From the NCBI GenBank assembly GCA_963589785.1, contig CAVAMJ010000001.1, forward strand, positions 219,584-283,583: a DNA stretch of 64,000 nt. The letters run 5' to 3'. The translations under genes and the position numbers were made by a program. The DNA is from SIG603 sp963589785. Its GTDB lineage: Bacteria; Bacillota; Clostridia; Oscillospirales; Acutalibacteraceae. Below the pieces are notes generated by a model, which saw nothing but the letters and a program-made list of their open reading frames with translations, was not told the DNA's origin and did not search any database. Positions 24,580 to 33,802 of the stretch are shown here, one piece after another; positions within the stretch are counted from its first letter, which is position 1; each line of letters opens with the position of its first letter.

Positions 24580-24918
24580 ATGAGAAACGCAGGAAAATTT
24601 CACACCGTCTCACTCGAAGAAGCCGAGCTTCTTTATAACCGTGACCCCGACAATTCCGTGATGATAGACGTAAGAGACGTCGACGAATATTATGTCAAGC
24701 ATGCCGCCCAGGCGATAAATCTCCCCCTTGATGATTTCAGCGAGGAAGCCCTTGCCAAGGTAATACCGTCTAAGGACACCAAGGTCTTCACCTACTGCCG
24801 CTCGGGTCAGAGAAGCCGCAGAGCCATTTTGCAGCTTGTCGACTACGGCTACAAGAATCTCTACGATATGGGCGGACTAAATGGCTGGCCGTATAAATTC
24901 GGATACGGCTTAGACTGA
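24580..24918 (+). CDS. Rhodanese-like sulfurtransferase
   Basis: 112 residues forming a single rhodanese domain: IDVRDVDEYYVKHAAQAINLPL near the start, then the active-site loop TYCRSGQRSR with Cys73, and GGLNGW at the end. Single-domain rhodaneses carry sulfur as a persulfide on the cysteine. No signal peptide; cytoplasmic. AAGGA precedes the ATG. It is monocistronic. Confidence 0.9.
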   Translation: MRNAGKFHTVSLEEAELLYNRDPDNSVMIDVRDVDEYYVKHAAQAINLPLDDFSEEALAKVIPSKDTKVFTYCRSGQRSRRAILQLVDYGYKNLYDMGGLNGWPYKFGYGLD

Positions 24919-24944
24919 CGACAAATTAACAGTATTTTTCATGG

Positions 24945-24978
24945 GGGGGCGACTTTTGGTCGCCCTTTTCGTTTTGTG
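24945..24978 (+). terminator. Terminator of the rhodanese gene
   Basis: GGGCGAC (24947-24953) pairs with GTCGCCC (24959-24965), followed by TTTTCGTTTT. Confidence 0.9.
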
Positions 24979-25012
24979 TGATTTTTGCGTTGCACTTTTG
25001 AGGACGAAAAAG

Positions 25013-25040
25013 AAAGCTCCGATTAATCGGAGCTTTTTCT
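25013..25040. terminator. Orphan palindromic terminator-like hairpin
   Basis: Perfect 11-bp stem AAAGCTCCGAT-TA-ATCGGAGCTTT, flanked by T runs on both strands. No gene ends directly here; it may be a second stop for the rhodanese transcript or for readthrough from the adhesin gene. Confidence 0.5.
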
Positions 25041-25185
25041 ATCTTCGTCTTCTTTTGTGACTTCTATTAGCCTTAAACTATGTTTCTTCAGGGTTAATTC
25101 TCAGCGGTCTTTATTTATATTTGTGGAAATAATTCTGCTGTCAAATTTACTCTACTGTTTGATATTTCACTAGATGCAAATGAAT

Positions 25186-25301
25186 CGGCACTTCGTGTCT
25201 CTTTATTCCGTTTTCGCTAATTATTCATTATTAATTGTTAACTACTTGTCGGCTCCGCCCACGCCCGTTCGCTTTTTGTAAAAAGCGAAACCGAAAACTT
25301 T
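25186..25301. repeat. Structured intergenic repeat, copy A (partial)
   Basis: Contains CGGCACTTCGTGTCTC, the GTCGGCTCCGCCCAC hairpin and a TTCGCTTTTTGTAAAAAGCGAA hairpin-forming block of 11+11 bases. The same blocks recur at 38.2 kb and, in part, at 63.8-64.0 kb. Confidence 0.75.
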
Positions 25302-25334
25302 TATGTTTTTACCTTGATTTTATCTTTTCTTTTG

Positions 25335-25364
25335 CAAAAAGGGACGTCCCTCACGGAGCGTCCC
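25335..25364 (-). terminator. Terminator of the giant adhesin gene
   Basis: Minus-strand stem GGGACG/CGTCCC with an internal GCTCC/GGGAC pairing and TTTTT after it. Confidence 0.75.
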
Positions 25365-25396
25365 GATTTTCATCAAGTCCTTAAGCTTAACTTATT

Positions 25397-28300
25397 TTAT
25401 TTCTGCTTTTTCTTTCTGTAAACCAAAGAACCTGTGAGTGCACATGCACTTGCCGCAAAGATTGCAATCCACATGTTTATATCGCTCTCATCGCCTGTCT
25501 TCGGTGAACTTGAATTAGGAGTTGCAGTAGGTGTGACTGTTGGCTTAGCTGTCGGTGTCGGTGTTACTTCAGGTGTCTTAACATCCTTCATAACAACCTT
25601 TCCGCCCTTAACCTTACCGTCCTTTCCGACTGTGAATGTGATAGTCTCTGCGACCTCATATCCCTTAGGTGCGGATTTCTCGGTAAGTGTGTAAGTACCG
25701 AACGGAAGCTTGACTGTATGTGTCTTTAAGCTACCATCGGAGTTCTTTCCGTCAGAGCCAGAAGTCCATGATGCGACTACCTTGCCGTCTGCGTTCTTTA
25801 TCTCAAGCTTAGCGCCAGCAATCTCTTTGCCTGAATCACTATCAACCTTGCTGATCTCGACATCCCACTCATGGATTTCATCGACCATTACGATAGCCGT
25901 GACTTTCTTGCCGTCAACTGTTACTACGCCGTCCTTAGCTACCTCAAATGTGATTGAATTTGCTAAGTTGTAGCCAGCCGGTGCGCTGTTCTCTGTGAGT
26001 GTGTATGTGCCGAACTTAGGTACTGTGACTGTGTGTGTCTCTGTGCCGCTTGTCCACTTTTCGATTTCGTTACCCTCTTCGTCTGTAACCGTCAATTCTG
26101 CTCCCTCGAGCTCGTTTCCGTTTACATCTACCTTGCTGATAACTACTTCTCTTTCTGTGTACTCATCGATCATCACAACCTTCTCGACTACATATCCGCC
26201 AATATGGATTTCACCTTCTTCATCAACACTGAAGACAATATCTTTTGCTGTGTTGTAGCCATTAGGCGCCGATTCCTCATGGAGCGTATATGTGCCCATT
26301 GTTACGGTGACCGTGCGATCACTTCCGTCGCTTGTCCAAGAATCAACTACTCTATTATTAGCATCTTTCAGAGTAAGCTCTGCTCCCGCAAGCTCGTTTC
26401 CGCCTATATCCTGTTTGCTGATCTGAATATTGCGCTTAGTAAGCTCATTAACCACTACTATAGGGTTGGCGCTCTTACCGTCAACAGTTACTTTTCCTTT
26501 TCCATCGACAATGAAGGTTATATCATCTGCTTCATCGTAGCCGGCAGGTGCATCCATCTCTTTGAGAATATATGTGCCCTCAGTGACCGAAACTGTATGC
26601 GGTGTGCCGTCGCTTACCCACTGGTCAATAATTTTATCCTTCTCACCAACAATTTCAAACGTAGCGTCTTCGAGCTCGACTCCGTTTGCATCCTGCTTGC
26701 TTATTGAAACATCAAATAGCTTAGCATAGTTGTTGTTAAAGGTTACTTCAGCCTCTTCCTTTTCGTCCAAGACGAATTTATCGGAGGAAGTATCGACTTT
26801 CTGTTCGTCGCTGTTTATATAGTTTGTGGTGTTTATATACTGCCAGCCGACAATATCGTCACCGATTATTTCTCTGACTTTGTACTCGCCCGGCTCAACC
26901 TCCAAGGAATATGCCCAGCAAATCAATCCGGTCTCATTGCTCATAACCGTGAAATCACTGAGCTTGACTGTATCGATTAATTTCTCGCCGCTATTAACCT
27001 TAGATTCAGAGCTTGAATCTTCCGATGTGTCAGAGCTTTCCTCAGATTCGCCATAATAGTCTTCATCATATTCATCGTCGCCGTCTTCATCTTCGGAAAG
27101 TTCAGAATCTTCCGAACTTTCAGAGCTGTCGGAGCTATTAGGATCTATCTTGAGAATCTGGAAAGAAATGTTGTTTCCTAAATCGGACTTAGGAAGCTCT
27201 GTTCCGCAATTATTAACATCTGTAACATACTTATAAAGAGTTATAGCCGCTTTGCCGCTTTCAGCCTTAGTATTGTAGTAGCTGAGCTTGCTGTCCTCTC
27301 TTGTGGAAATCGTTACTGTCTTAGAGCTGTTGTTTCCGATAATATAACCGTTAGGAGCCTTAACCTCGGTTACCGTGTACTCGCCCTCAGGCAATATAAT
27401 CTCAGCTATGCCCTCACTGCCTGTTGTAATCTCGGCGTAAACGCTCTTAGCCTCATCGGAGTTGTCTTCGTGGGCAGAACCGTCTATTAGGTATGTTGCA
27501 CCCTCGAGGGTTTCAAGAGTAATCTTGTTGTACTTTGTGATTGTGAGATGACCGTAGCCGTCAGGGAGATTTGTCCAACCCGCCTGGTAGCTTGCCTCGT
27601 GCTCGTCTTCGTCCTCTGTTGACCACTTGGTCGGATCTGAAGCGATTCTGTAGTCTACCGTGTTCTTGTATGTGCCGTTCTCCATAACAAAGGTTGTGAG
27701 AACAATGCGGTATGCCTTCTCCTTGAACGGATTTTCTCCGTTAAACTTAATAGCAACCTCACCGTTTTCTACGGTAACAGCATAATCTGTAAACTCCTCG
27801 CCCTGTGTGAGCTTATTGTTCACATATGAGAGAGAATAAATCTTTACGCTCTTGTAATTAAGACCGTTCTGAAGCTTATCATAAATTGTGTCGTACTCAG
27901 ACAAATCAGAGAGGTTCTTGTTAACATCGATAGTCCAATCGATAGTACGTGAGCCGTCCTCGTTAAGCTTGCCCTTCTTCTGAAGAATGTTAGTTCCGAC
28001 TGCTGTCTTAGCAGTGCTTTTTACATTAGCAACCTGCGGTGCTTCGAGAGTAGCAGTATTTGTGACATTAAATGTGCTGTTTGTCTTGATAGCGTCCTTG
28101 TTCTTGAGACTTGTGGTGAAGTCTACCGTGAACATAAATCCGGAGCCTGTGGAGTCTGCCTCAGCGTAAGGAAGACGGATTGTCATGGTCTCTTTACCTG
28201 AGCCATCATCAGTGACGTTAATTGCACTTTCGTCAAGTTCGATAACCTGACCGTTCTTCTTGAGAACGACGGAATCTTTATCGAATGTCCAGTTTGTATC

Positions 28301-30979
28301 GGGGAGTCTATCTGTGATAAGTGCGCCCTTGTCAGGTGTACCGAGTTCCTGGCGGTTCTCGTTTACATTCAAAGTCCAAGAGATTTTCTTTGTATTGTAA
28401 TCATAGCCGCCACTTGATTTTGTAAGCATCTTAGTACTGCATGTGACGGTACTTCTTACGCTTGCTGCGTACTCGATATAATCAGACTCAACCGCAATAT
28501 CGTTGTTAACCTTAAATCTGCCGTAGTTGTCGCTGATGTTAGTTCCCCAGATAGCCTGGTCGTTTTCGCTGAACTGTGACTTATAGGTGACGATAATCTC
28601 ATCGCCTGACTTGTTATCCTCTTCGATATTAAGCTTAATCTCGAAGCCCTTGCCGTCATCGGTGATCTGAACGCCGAGTCCGACAGCCTGTCCTGCCTCG
28701 GTAATCTCACCGTTTTCCATATAAGCAACAGTGTTTCCGTCCTTAGACTTATAGGTGATGTTCATCGAGCCATTAACATAGGTATGAGTTACATTCATAG
28801 AAGACCTGAAACTCTTGCCGTAATATACAACCTGCCAGAGGGTGTCTTTAATTGTGAATGTACCGTGGTTCTCGCCTAAAGTCTGAATGCGTGCAGTCCA
28901 ATCGATTGAGTGGTCATATCTGTTGTATGTGCCATTCTTTGTGAGATAAATCGAACCAGGGTTAACCGTAGCGTCCTTGGAGACTATAAGGCCCATTCCG
29001 TCGCCCCAAAGCTCGACATGGTTGGTAATATTACTGCTGATGTCGCTCTTTTTGACTCCGTCCTTAACCTTTACGGAATAAGTGATAATCTGCTTGCCCG
29101 TAGTTGTTTCGTCAAGCTTGAACTTGATCTGATCGTTTCCTGTTGTTGTGCCTGTCGAAATAACTTCATAATCTGTGCCTTCTTCAAGCGACTTGGAATA
29201 CATGAGGTTTCCGTTAGCATCATAAACATCTAATTTGATCTCTTTCTCAGTTGCAAGCTCAAAGTACTGCGGAAGAGTATCCCAAGCAATTGGGTTCTTT
29301 CTTAGCATGCTGTTCTTTGCGGTAACAGTCCACTGAATGTACTTTCCGCTGAGAGCCTTACCTGTCTTATCGATAGTAGCAACAGCAATCTCTACCTTAG
29401 CTTTATCAGAAGCACTCGGAGATCCATCGTCGTAATTGCTATACTTAATTTCAGGAAGTCTTGTCTCCTCATTCTTAACCCATGTGGGGGCACTTGAGAC
29501 AGCAGTAGCGCTGTTGTTGATTGTTACCTTTCCCGTCTTAGAATCAGGCTTGAAGTTTGTGGTATCAGACGGGTCATAGTAGGTCTTGTATGTGAGCTCG
29601 AGAGTTACGCCGCTTGGAATCTTGACGCCCTCGGCGCTCTCCCACACGAAGCTCTTCTTGTCGGAAGCAAGCGTGAGAGTACCATCGACTTCCTCGCCGC
29701 CCTTAATTCTTGCGGTTACAGTGAAATCATCAGCAAGAATGATGTTCTTGTCGCTTATGTCATCAGTAATTTTAATTCCCGCAACATAGTTATCATCACC
29801 GAAGCCGGTGACTGTCGGTGTTGCGTCAAGTGTCCATGTGACGGAGTCATCGGAGAAATCCGCCTCACTTGCAGATTTTACAAGGTCGATTGAGGACTCG
29901 CCCTCGGGAAGCTCAAAGTCGATTTCATCAGTCTCGAACTTTGTGTTCTCGTTGACCTCAATTTCAATCTTGTTGTGATTTTTGTCGTCAATTTTGTCCT
30001 TGTTGATTTTTGCGGTAAAGACAAATCCGCCGGAAACATCATGGTAATACATTCCGCCGTAGCCGCACTTAACGGCTTCTTCCGTGAATGAGATGGTAGC
30101 CTCGATAGTTCCCGAGCCGTCCGAGAATTTGACATAACCTACGGTCTCACCGGAAAGCTTGCCGCTTTGTGCGACAATTTCAACTGTTATGTCCTTCTTC
30201 AGAAGAAGCGGAGCTTTGATAGTAAAAGGATATTCCTTGTTTGCCTCTACTACCTGTCCCTTAGGAATTGTGTAGTCGAGCAAAACAGCAACATTTGCGC
30301 TTCTCTTTACATTCGAGCTAAACGGAATAATCTGTCCGTCCACATAAGCCGCACCGACTTGAACCTTGGTGAAGAATTCCTTGAAGCCGTCCACCTCAAC
30401 AGGAACAGCAGTCGGCTCCGGTGTCGCAGTAGCCTTAGGTGTTGCCGATGCTTCAGGTGTTGCAGAAGCTTTAGGCGAAACCGATGCTTCAGGAGTTGCA
30501 GAAGCCTCAGGCGAAACCGATGCTTCAGGAGTTGCAGAAGCCTCAGGCGAAACCGATGCTTCAGGAGTTGCAGAAGCCTCAGGCGAAACCGATGCTTCAG
30601 GAGTTGCAGAAACCTCAGGCGAAACCGATGCTTCAGGAGATGCAGAAGCCTCAGGCGAAACCGATGCTTCAGGAGATGCAGAAGCCTCAGGCTCTGCCGA
30701 AGACTCAACCTCGCTTTCCTCCGGAACTACATCCGCTGAAGACGTTGTGGAATCAATCTCGTCATCACTGACCTCGGAAACCACAGCCTGTGAAGGTGTT
30801 TCGCTATCAACTTCAATATCGCCGCTAAGCTCGTTTTCCTCACTCACTTGGCTTGATTCACTTGATCCCTCTGTCGCTTCGTAGCTTTCAGCCAAAGCGG
30901 TGTAGCAAGGAGTGGAAATGCCAAGCATCACGGCAAGCATTACACTTACGATCTTTGATGCGAAGTTTGTTTTTTTCAT
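25397..30979 (-). CDS. Giant sortase-anchored Cna-B/SpaA adhesin, 1860 aa
   Basis: Signal peptide at about 1-30, then an acidic Ser/Glu region. Next comes a degenerate 12-residue repeat (EASVSPEASATP type, about seven copies; 36-bp DNA repeats at 30430-30690). A long array of beta-sandwich adhesin domains follows, with recurring IDWT and ITYSVKVKD-type strands. About five SpaA/Cna-B modules fill the C-terminal third, four of them tandem with KQDxxGxELxGAxL...GTYTLxExSAPxGY. The end is a TPTPTAKP linker, an SPKTG anchor at about 1825, a hydrophobic helix and RKKKQK. The modules probably carry Lys-Asn isopeptide bonds. Expected on the cell wall, binding host or community partners. ACGGAGGG precedes the ATG. 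No sortase gene lies nearby. Confidence 0.92.
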   Translation of the reverse strand: MKKTNFASKIVSVMLAVMLGISTPCYTALAESYEATEGSSESSQVSEENELSGDIEVDSETPSQAVVSEVSDDEIDSTTSSADVVPEESEVESSAEPEASASPEASVSPEASASPEASVSPEVSATPEASVSPEASATPEASVSPEASATPEASVSPEASATPEASVSPKASATPEASATPKATATPEPTAVPVEVDGFKEFFTKVQVGAAYVDGQIIPFSSNVKRSANVAVLLDYTIPKGQVVEANKEYPFTIKAPLLLKKDITVEIVAQSGKLSGETVGYVKFSDGSGTIEATISFTEEAVKCGYGGMYYHDVSGGFVFTAKINKDKIDDKNHNKIEIEVNENTKFETDEIDFELPEGESSIDLVKSASEADFSDDSVTWTLDATPTVTGFGDDNYVAGIKITDDISDKNIILADDFTVTARIKGGEEVDGTLTLASDKKSFVWESAEGVKIPSGVTLELTYKTYYDPSDTTNFKPDSKTGKVTINNSATAVSSAPTWVKNEETRLPEIKYSNYDDGSPSASDKAKVEIAVATIDKTGKALSGKYIQWTVTAKNSMLRKNPIAWDTLPQYFELATEKEIKLDVYDANGNLMYSKSLEEGTDYEVISTGTTTGNDQIKFKLDETTTGKQIITYSVKVKDGVKKSDISSNITNHVELWGDGMGLIVSKDATVNPGSIYLTKNGTYNRYDHSIDWTARIQTLGENHGTFTIKDTLWQVVYYGKSFRSSMNVTHTYVNGSMNITYKSKDGNTVAYMENGEITEAGQAVGLGVQITDDGKGFEIKLNIEEDNKSGDEIIVTYKSQFSENDQAIWGTNISDNYGRFKVNNDIAVESDYIEYAASVRSTVTCSTKMLTKSSGGYDYNTKKISWTLNVNENRQELGTPDKGALITDRLPDTNWTFDKDSVVLKKNGQVIELDESAINVTDDGSGKETMTIRLPYAEADSTGSGFMFTVDFTTSLKNKDAIKTNSTFNVTNTATLEAPQVANVKSTAKTAVGTNILQKKGKLNEDGSRTIDWTIDVNKNLSDLSEYDTIYDKLQNGLNYKSVKIYSLSYVNNKLTQGEEFTDYAVTVENGEVAIKFNGENPFKEKAYRIVLTTFVMENGTYKNTVDYRIASDPTKWSTEDEDEHEASYQAGWTNLPDGYGHLTITKYNKITLETLEGATYLIDGSAHEDNSDEAKSVYAEITTGSEGIAEIILPEGEYTVTEVKAPNGYIIGNNSSKTVTISTREDSKLSYYNTKAESGKAAITLYKYVTDVNNCGTELPKSDLGNNISFQILKIDPNSSDSSESSEDSELSEDEDGDDEYDEDYYGESEESSDTSEDSSSESKVNSGEKLIDTVKLSDFTVMSNETGLICWAYSLEVEPGEYKVREIIGDDIVGWQYINTTNYINSDEQKVDTSSDKFVLDEKEEAEVTFNNNYAKLFDVSISKQDANGVELEDATFEIVGEKDKIIDQWVSDGTPHTVSVTEGTYILKEMDAPAGYDEADDITFIVDGKGKVTVDGKSANPIVVVNELTKRNIQISKQDIGGNELAGAELTLKDANNRVVDSWTSDGSDRTVTVTMGTYTLHEESAPNGYNTAKDIVFSVDEEGEIHIGGYVVEKVVMIDEYTEREVVISKVDVNGNELEGAELTVTDEEGNEIEKWTSGTETHTVTVPKFGTYTLTENSAPAGYNLANSITFEVAKDGVVTVDGKKVTAIVMVDEIHEWDVEISKVDSDSGKEIAGAKLEIKNADGKVVASWTSGSDGKNSDGSLKTHTVKLPFGTYTLTEKSAPKGYEVAETITFTVGKDGKVKGGKVVMKDVKTPEVTPTPTAKPTVTPTATPNSSSPKTGDESDINMWIAIFAASACALTGSLVYRKKKQK
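30430..30690 (-). repeat. 36-bp tandem repeats within the adhesin gene
   Basis: About seven copies of a 36-base unit encoding the Pro/Ala/Ser/Glu 12-mer stalk. Several copies are identical, so copy number is likely to vary between strains and to disturb assemblies. Confidence 0.9.
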
Positions 30980-31326
30980 TTCTAACCCTCCGTTTCAAGA
31001 GTTTGTTTTCACTTCTAAATGTCACACAAATTTCCGTTACTGCTTTCCACCTCTAAAGCCGAAAAAATGCTGTGGCATAGAAATTACTAAAATTAGCCAT
31101 AGATAGCCGTTTATATTATACAACTTAATAAATTTAAATAAAAGTCACTATTTTGCCATAAAGCGAGTCTTTTTGTAAGTGCTAACTGTAACACTTTTAC
31201 AAATTTTGCGTATTTTTTGCACTTTATCCATTTCACTGCACAATTCTTGCTGTTCTTTCTTATATTTCAACTTGTACTTTATCGAAAAATCGTAACACAA
31301 ATTATTCAAAAAAACTTTGTGCCTCA
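30980..31326. other. Leader and intergenic region of the adhesin
   Basis: Between the adhesin ATG and the AraC stop. On the minus strand a TATAAT stands near 31110 with no clear -35, implying a leader of about 130 bases. The rest is AT rich. An open stretch of about 59 codons abuts the AraC stop but lacks support. Confidence 0.4.
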
Positions 31327-32589
31327 TCACTTCGATTTGTTGGTTTCAGCACAGTTTCGGTAAGCTTTAGGAGTCATACCGTATTTTTCTTTGAATTTGC
31401 TTGTGAAATGGCTCTGCGAAGAAAAGCAGAGAAGATAGCTTATTTCGCCAAGCTCCATATCAGTTGTTTTTAAAAGGAAGCTCCCTTCTTTCAGTTTTTC
31501 ATCAATTATGAATTCGGGTATCGACTTTCCCGTTTCCTTTTTGAACTTAATTCCGAGAGTTTTTCTGTTCATTCGTGCGACGACATCAAGATCGGACACA
31601 TTCACCTTCTCGTAAATGTGCTCGTAAATATACTTTATGCAAAGAGAAATCTCAACAGAATATTCCTGCTTGCCTTGAAGCCGCCTCACCTGTCCGCAAA
31701 AATCCAAGCCCGCCTTCTTCATGACCGACTGCACCGCCGAAACCGACGAGAGCTCATCTGTCTCCTGACAGTACTTATCACTTAAATTAAAAGCAAACTG
31801 CGGATCGACTCCGCCCTCGATTGCCGCATTCGTGAATGCGTTTATGACGATAACCGCACGGTATTTCTGCTGACGAAGCGGATCAAGACTTATCTGCCCA
31901 AGCCCTTTTTCCATTCTCGAGTCGAAGTGCTGAGCGAAGCTCAATTCGTCACCGTTAATTATCGCCGCCTTCAGTTCCCTTTCCACATAAAGCGAACGGT
32001 TATAGAAGCGAATGTCACTTTGAGCATTCATCTGCTCGGCACGCTTGAGCTCGATTTCCTCCTGTTTTTCATCCTCCATATTTGGTCGGTGGCGGTAAGT
32101 CAGTGCCTTTGAAAAATCCTGTCCGTTGTAAGCAAGCTTAACAAGCCCCGCAAAGCTTTTTGCGTGACCCACTGTCTGCACAAGCGTATGAGCGATTAAA
32201 TTGACAAGCTGCGAGGAGTCCTTTTTCACAGCAAACTGCCGCACATAGTTAAACGGTATGGGCGACGGTCTTTGCGTAGCAAGCGGAATGGTCACGACAA
32301 ATTTATCATCGTCAAGCGGAATGACTACAAGATAGTAATAGTCCGTGACAAATTCGAGCATTATGTCATTTTTGAGTTTGTGTCTTTTTATCTCGACCGC
32401 AATATAATCGAAAAAGTAACCGTAAACGAGATTTTTAAGATCGTTCGGAAACGAACATATTACTTCCCCGTTGCTTTTTGCCACCCAAAACGGAATGTCT
32501 CCCAGTAAATAGAGGTCATTCCAAATCCTAACCGTCTTTTTTCCTATTTCTCTTTCGGCTCTCTCATATGTGTTGAAATTATTTTCCAT
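31327..32589 (-). CDS. AraC-family regulator of the adjacent sugar operon
   Basis: 420 residues from the ATG at 32589, preceded by GAGGAA; a GTG 12 bases further out overlaps that site. The N-terminal ~300 residues form a sensory region with no recognised enzyme motif (DLYLLGDIPFWVAKSNGEVICSF...). The C terminus is the AraC double helix-turn-helix: VSDLDVVARMNRKTLGIKFKKETG, then MELGEISYLLCFSSQSHFTSKFKEKYGMTPKAYR. It diverges from the isomerase-symporter-dehydrogenase operon and is its probable activator. The inducer is unknown, presumably the transported sugar. Confidence 0.88.
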   Translation of the reverse strand: MENNFNTYERAEREIGKKTVRIWNDLYLLGDIPFWVAKSNGEVICSFPNDLKNLVYGYFFDYIAVEIKRHKLKNDIMLEFVTDYYYLVVIPLDDDKFVVTIPLATQRPSPIPFNYVRQFAVKKDSSQLVNLIAHTLVQTVGHAKSFAGLVKLAYNGQDFSKALTYRHRPNMEDEKQEEIELKRAEQMNAQSDIRFYNRSLYVERELKAAIINGDELSFAQHFDSRMEKGLGQISLDPLRQQKYRAVIVINAFTNAAIEGGVDPQFAFNLSDKYCQETDELSSVSAVQSVMKKAGLDFCGQVRRLQGKQEYSVEISLCIKYIYEHIYEKVNVSDLDVVARMNRKTLGIKFKKETGKSIPEFIIDEKLKEGSFLLKTTDMELGEISYLLCFSSQSHFTSKFKEKYGMTPKAYRNCAETNKSK

Positions 32590-32795
32590 AATATTCCTCA
32601 CGGCAAAACTTAATATTTGTTTTTATTTTAACAGATATTTTTTGTAAAAAAAGATTAAAAATACCAAAATCTGATAATTTTTACTCAAATATGATATTTC
32701 TCATTTGTGCTTCGTGATATTATCAGCTCGTAAAAAGCAAATACAACAACCGTACGGACAACAACTAATAATACATTTTATAGGAGGATTTTCTA

Positions 32796-33716
32796 ATGGC
32801 AAAATCAAAAATCTATGCTCAGCTGTACACAATTCTCAGAACAAATCAAGCAAGAAGCCTCGAGGCACTCAAGCAGATTTCAGAAATAGGCTTTGCGGGA
32901 GTCGAGCTCATGGGCACAAACACCTGCGGTCTCACAACCGAGGAATACAAGAAGTACATCACCGACCTCGGACTTGACCCAATCTCGAGCCACAACCTCT
33001 CGAGCGAAGCTGATTTCGACTGGGCAAGAGAAATGGGAATTCGCTACAACGATGTTCGTCCAGACCTCGGAAATGGCACATACGATGAAATCATGAGAGC
33101 CGCAGAGGATATGAACGCTCAGGGCAAACTCAGAGCAAAGCACGGCATCAAGGCAGTTCTTCACAACCACTCCCAGGAGTTTCGCAAAATCACGGGAAAA
33201 GAGGACGAGGAGGACAGAATTTACGATCTTCTCATAAAGAACACAGACCCAGAGTTTGTTAATTTCGAGCTTGACATCGGCTGGTGTGCATTCTCAGGAT
33301 GCGACCCTATCGAGTATGTAAAGAAATACGCCGGAAGATTCCCCGTTGTCCATGTCAAAGAGGCAAACAGAGTTGCATTCAACGACGATGAGCTCGAGCA
33401 CTTCCCAAGAGACATTCTCGCAATGGGTATGCCGATTAGACCCGTAAATCCCAAAGCTGCCAAAGAGGGATTTTTAGCAGATATCTGCTTCTTTACTGAG
33501 GAGCAAGCCGCTATCATGTACTGGGGAAGACACTGGAACGCAAGACTCGGAAACGGAATCATCGACTGGAAAGCACTCACCGACGCTCTTGAAGCACAGG
33601 GCATTGAGGCTTACATCAGCGAGAGAGAATATTTCTCCTATGAGGGCGGCGGAGACGCTTACACCGCCGCTAAGCAGGACTTCGAATATCTCGACAAGCT
33701 TCTTAATAATAAGTAA
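32796..33716 (+). CDS. Sugar phosphate isomerase/epimerase-like TIM-barrel protein
   Basis: 306 residues of the xylose-isomerase-like (AP endonuclease 2) TIM-barrel family. Visible metal-site strands are GFAGVELMG, VLHNHSQEF, FVNFELDIGWCAFSGCDP (Glu and Asp ligands) and FPVVHVKEAN (His). Proteins of this type epimerise keto-sugars or dehydrate inositols and often stand beside Gfo/Idh/MocA dehydrogenases. TAGGAGG precedes the ATG. First gene of a three-gene operon with symporter and dehydrogenase; together they suggest import and oxidation/isomerisation of a sugar or cyclitol. Confidence 0.85.
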   Translation: MAKSKIYAQLYTILRTNQARSLEALKQISEIGFAGVELMGTNTCGLTTEEYKKYITDLGLDPISSHNLSSEADFDWAREMGIRYNDVRPDLGNGTYDEIMRAAEDMNAQGKLRAKHGIKAVLHNHSQEFRKITGKEDEEDRIYDLLIKNTDPEFVNFELDIGWCAFSGCDPIEYVKKYAGRFPVVHVKEANRVAFNDDELEHFPRDILAMGMPIRPVNPKAAKEGFLADICFFTEEQAAIMYWGRHWNARLGNGIIDWKALTDALEAQGIEAYISEREYFSYEGGGDAYTAAKQDFEYLDKLLNNK

Positions 33717-33802
33717 ATATAAAACTACCGTAATTTAGATGAACTGATTTAATATTAAAAATTAATTATTGAGTTAAATATACAAGGTAAGGATTAGTAA
33801 AA

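Noticed and set aside
30430..30690. CRISPR-like 36-bp repeats
   Set aside because: The repeats are contiguous, have no spacers and code in frame for the Pro/Ser/Glu stalk of the adhesin.
30307..30884. Long frames opposite to or shifted from the adhesin repeat
   Set aside because: Open only because the 36-base repeat lacks stops in several frames.
31148..31327. 59-codon open stretch after the AraC gene, overlapping its stop
   Set aside because: Lys-rich, no ribosome site of its own, no recognisable fold, and AT-rich sequence gives such frames by chance.
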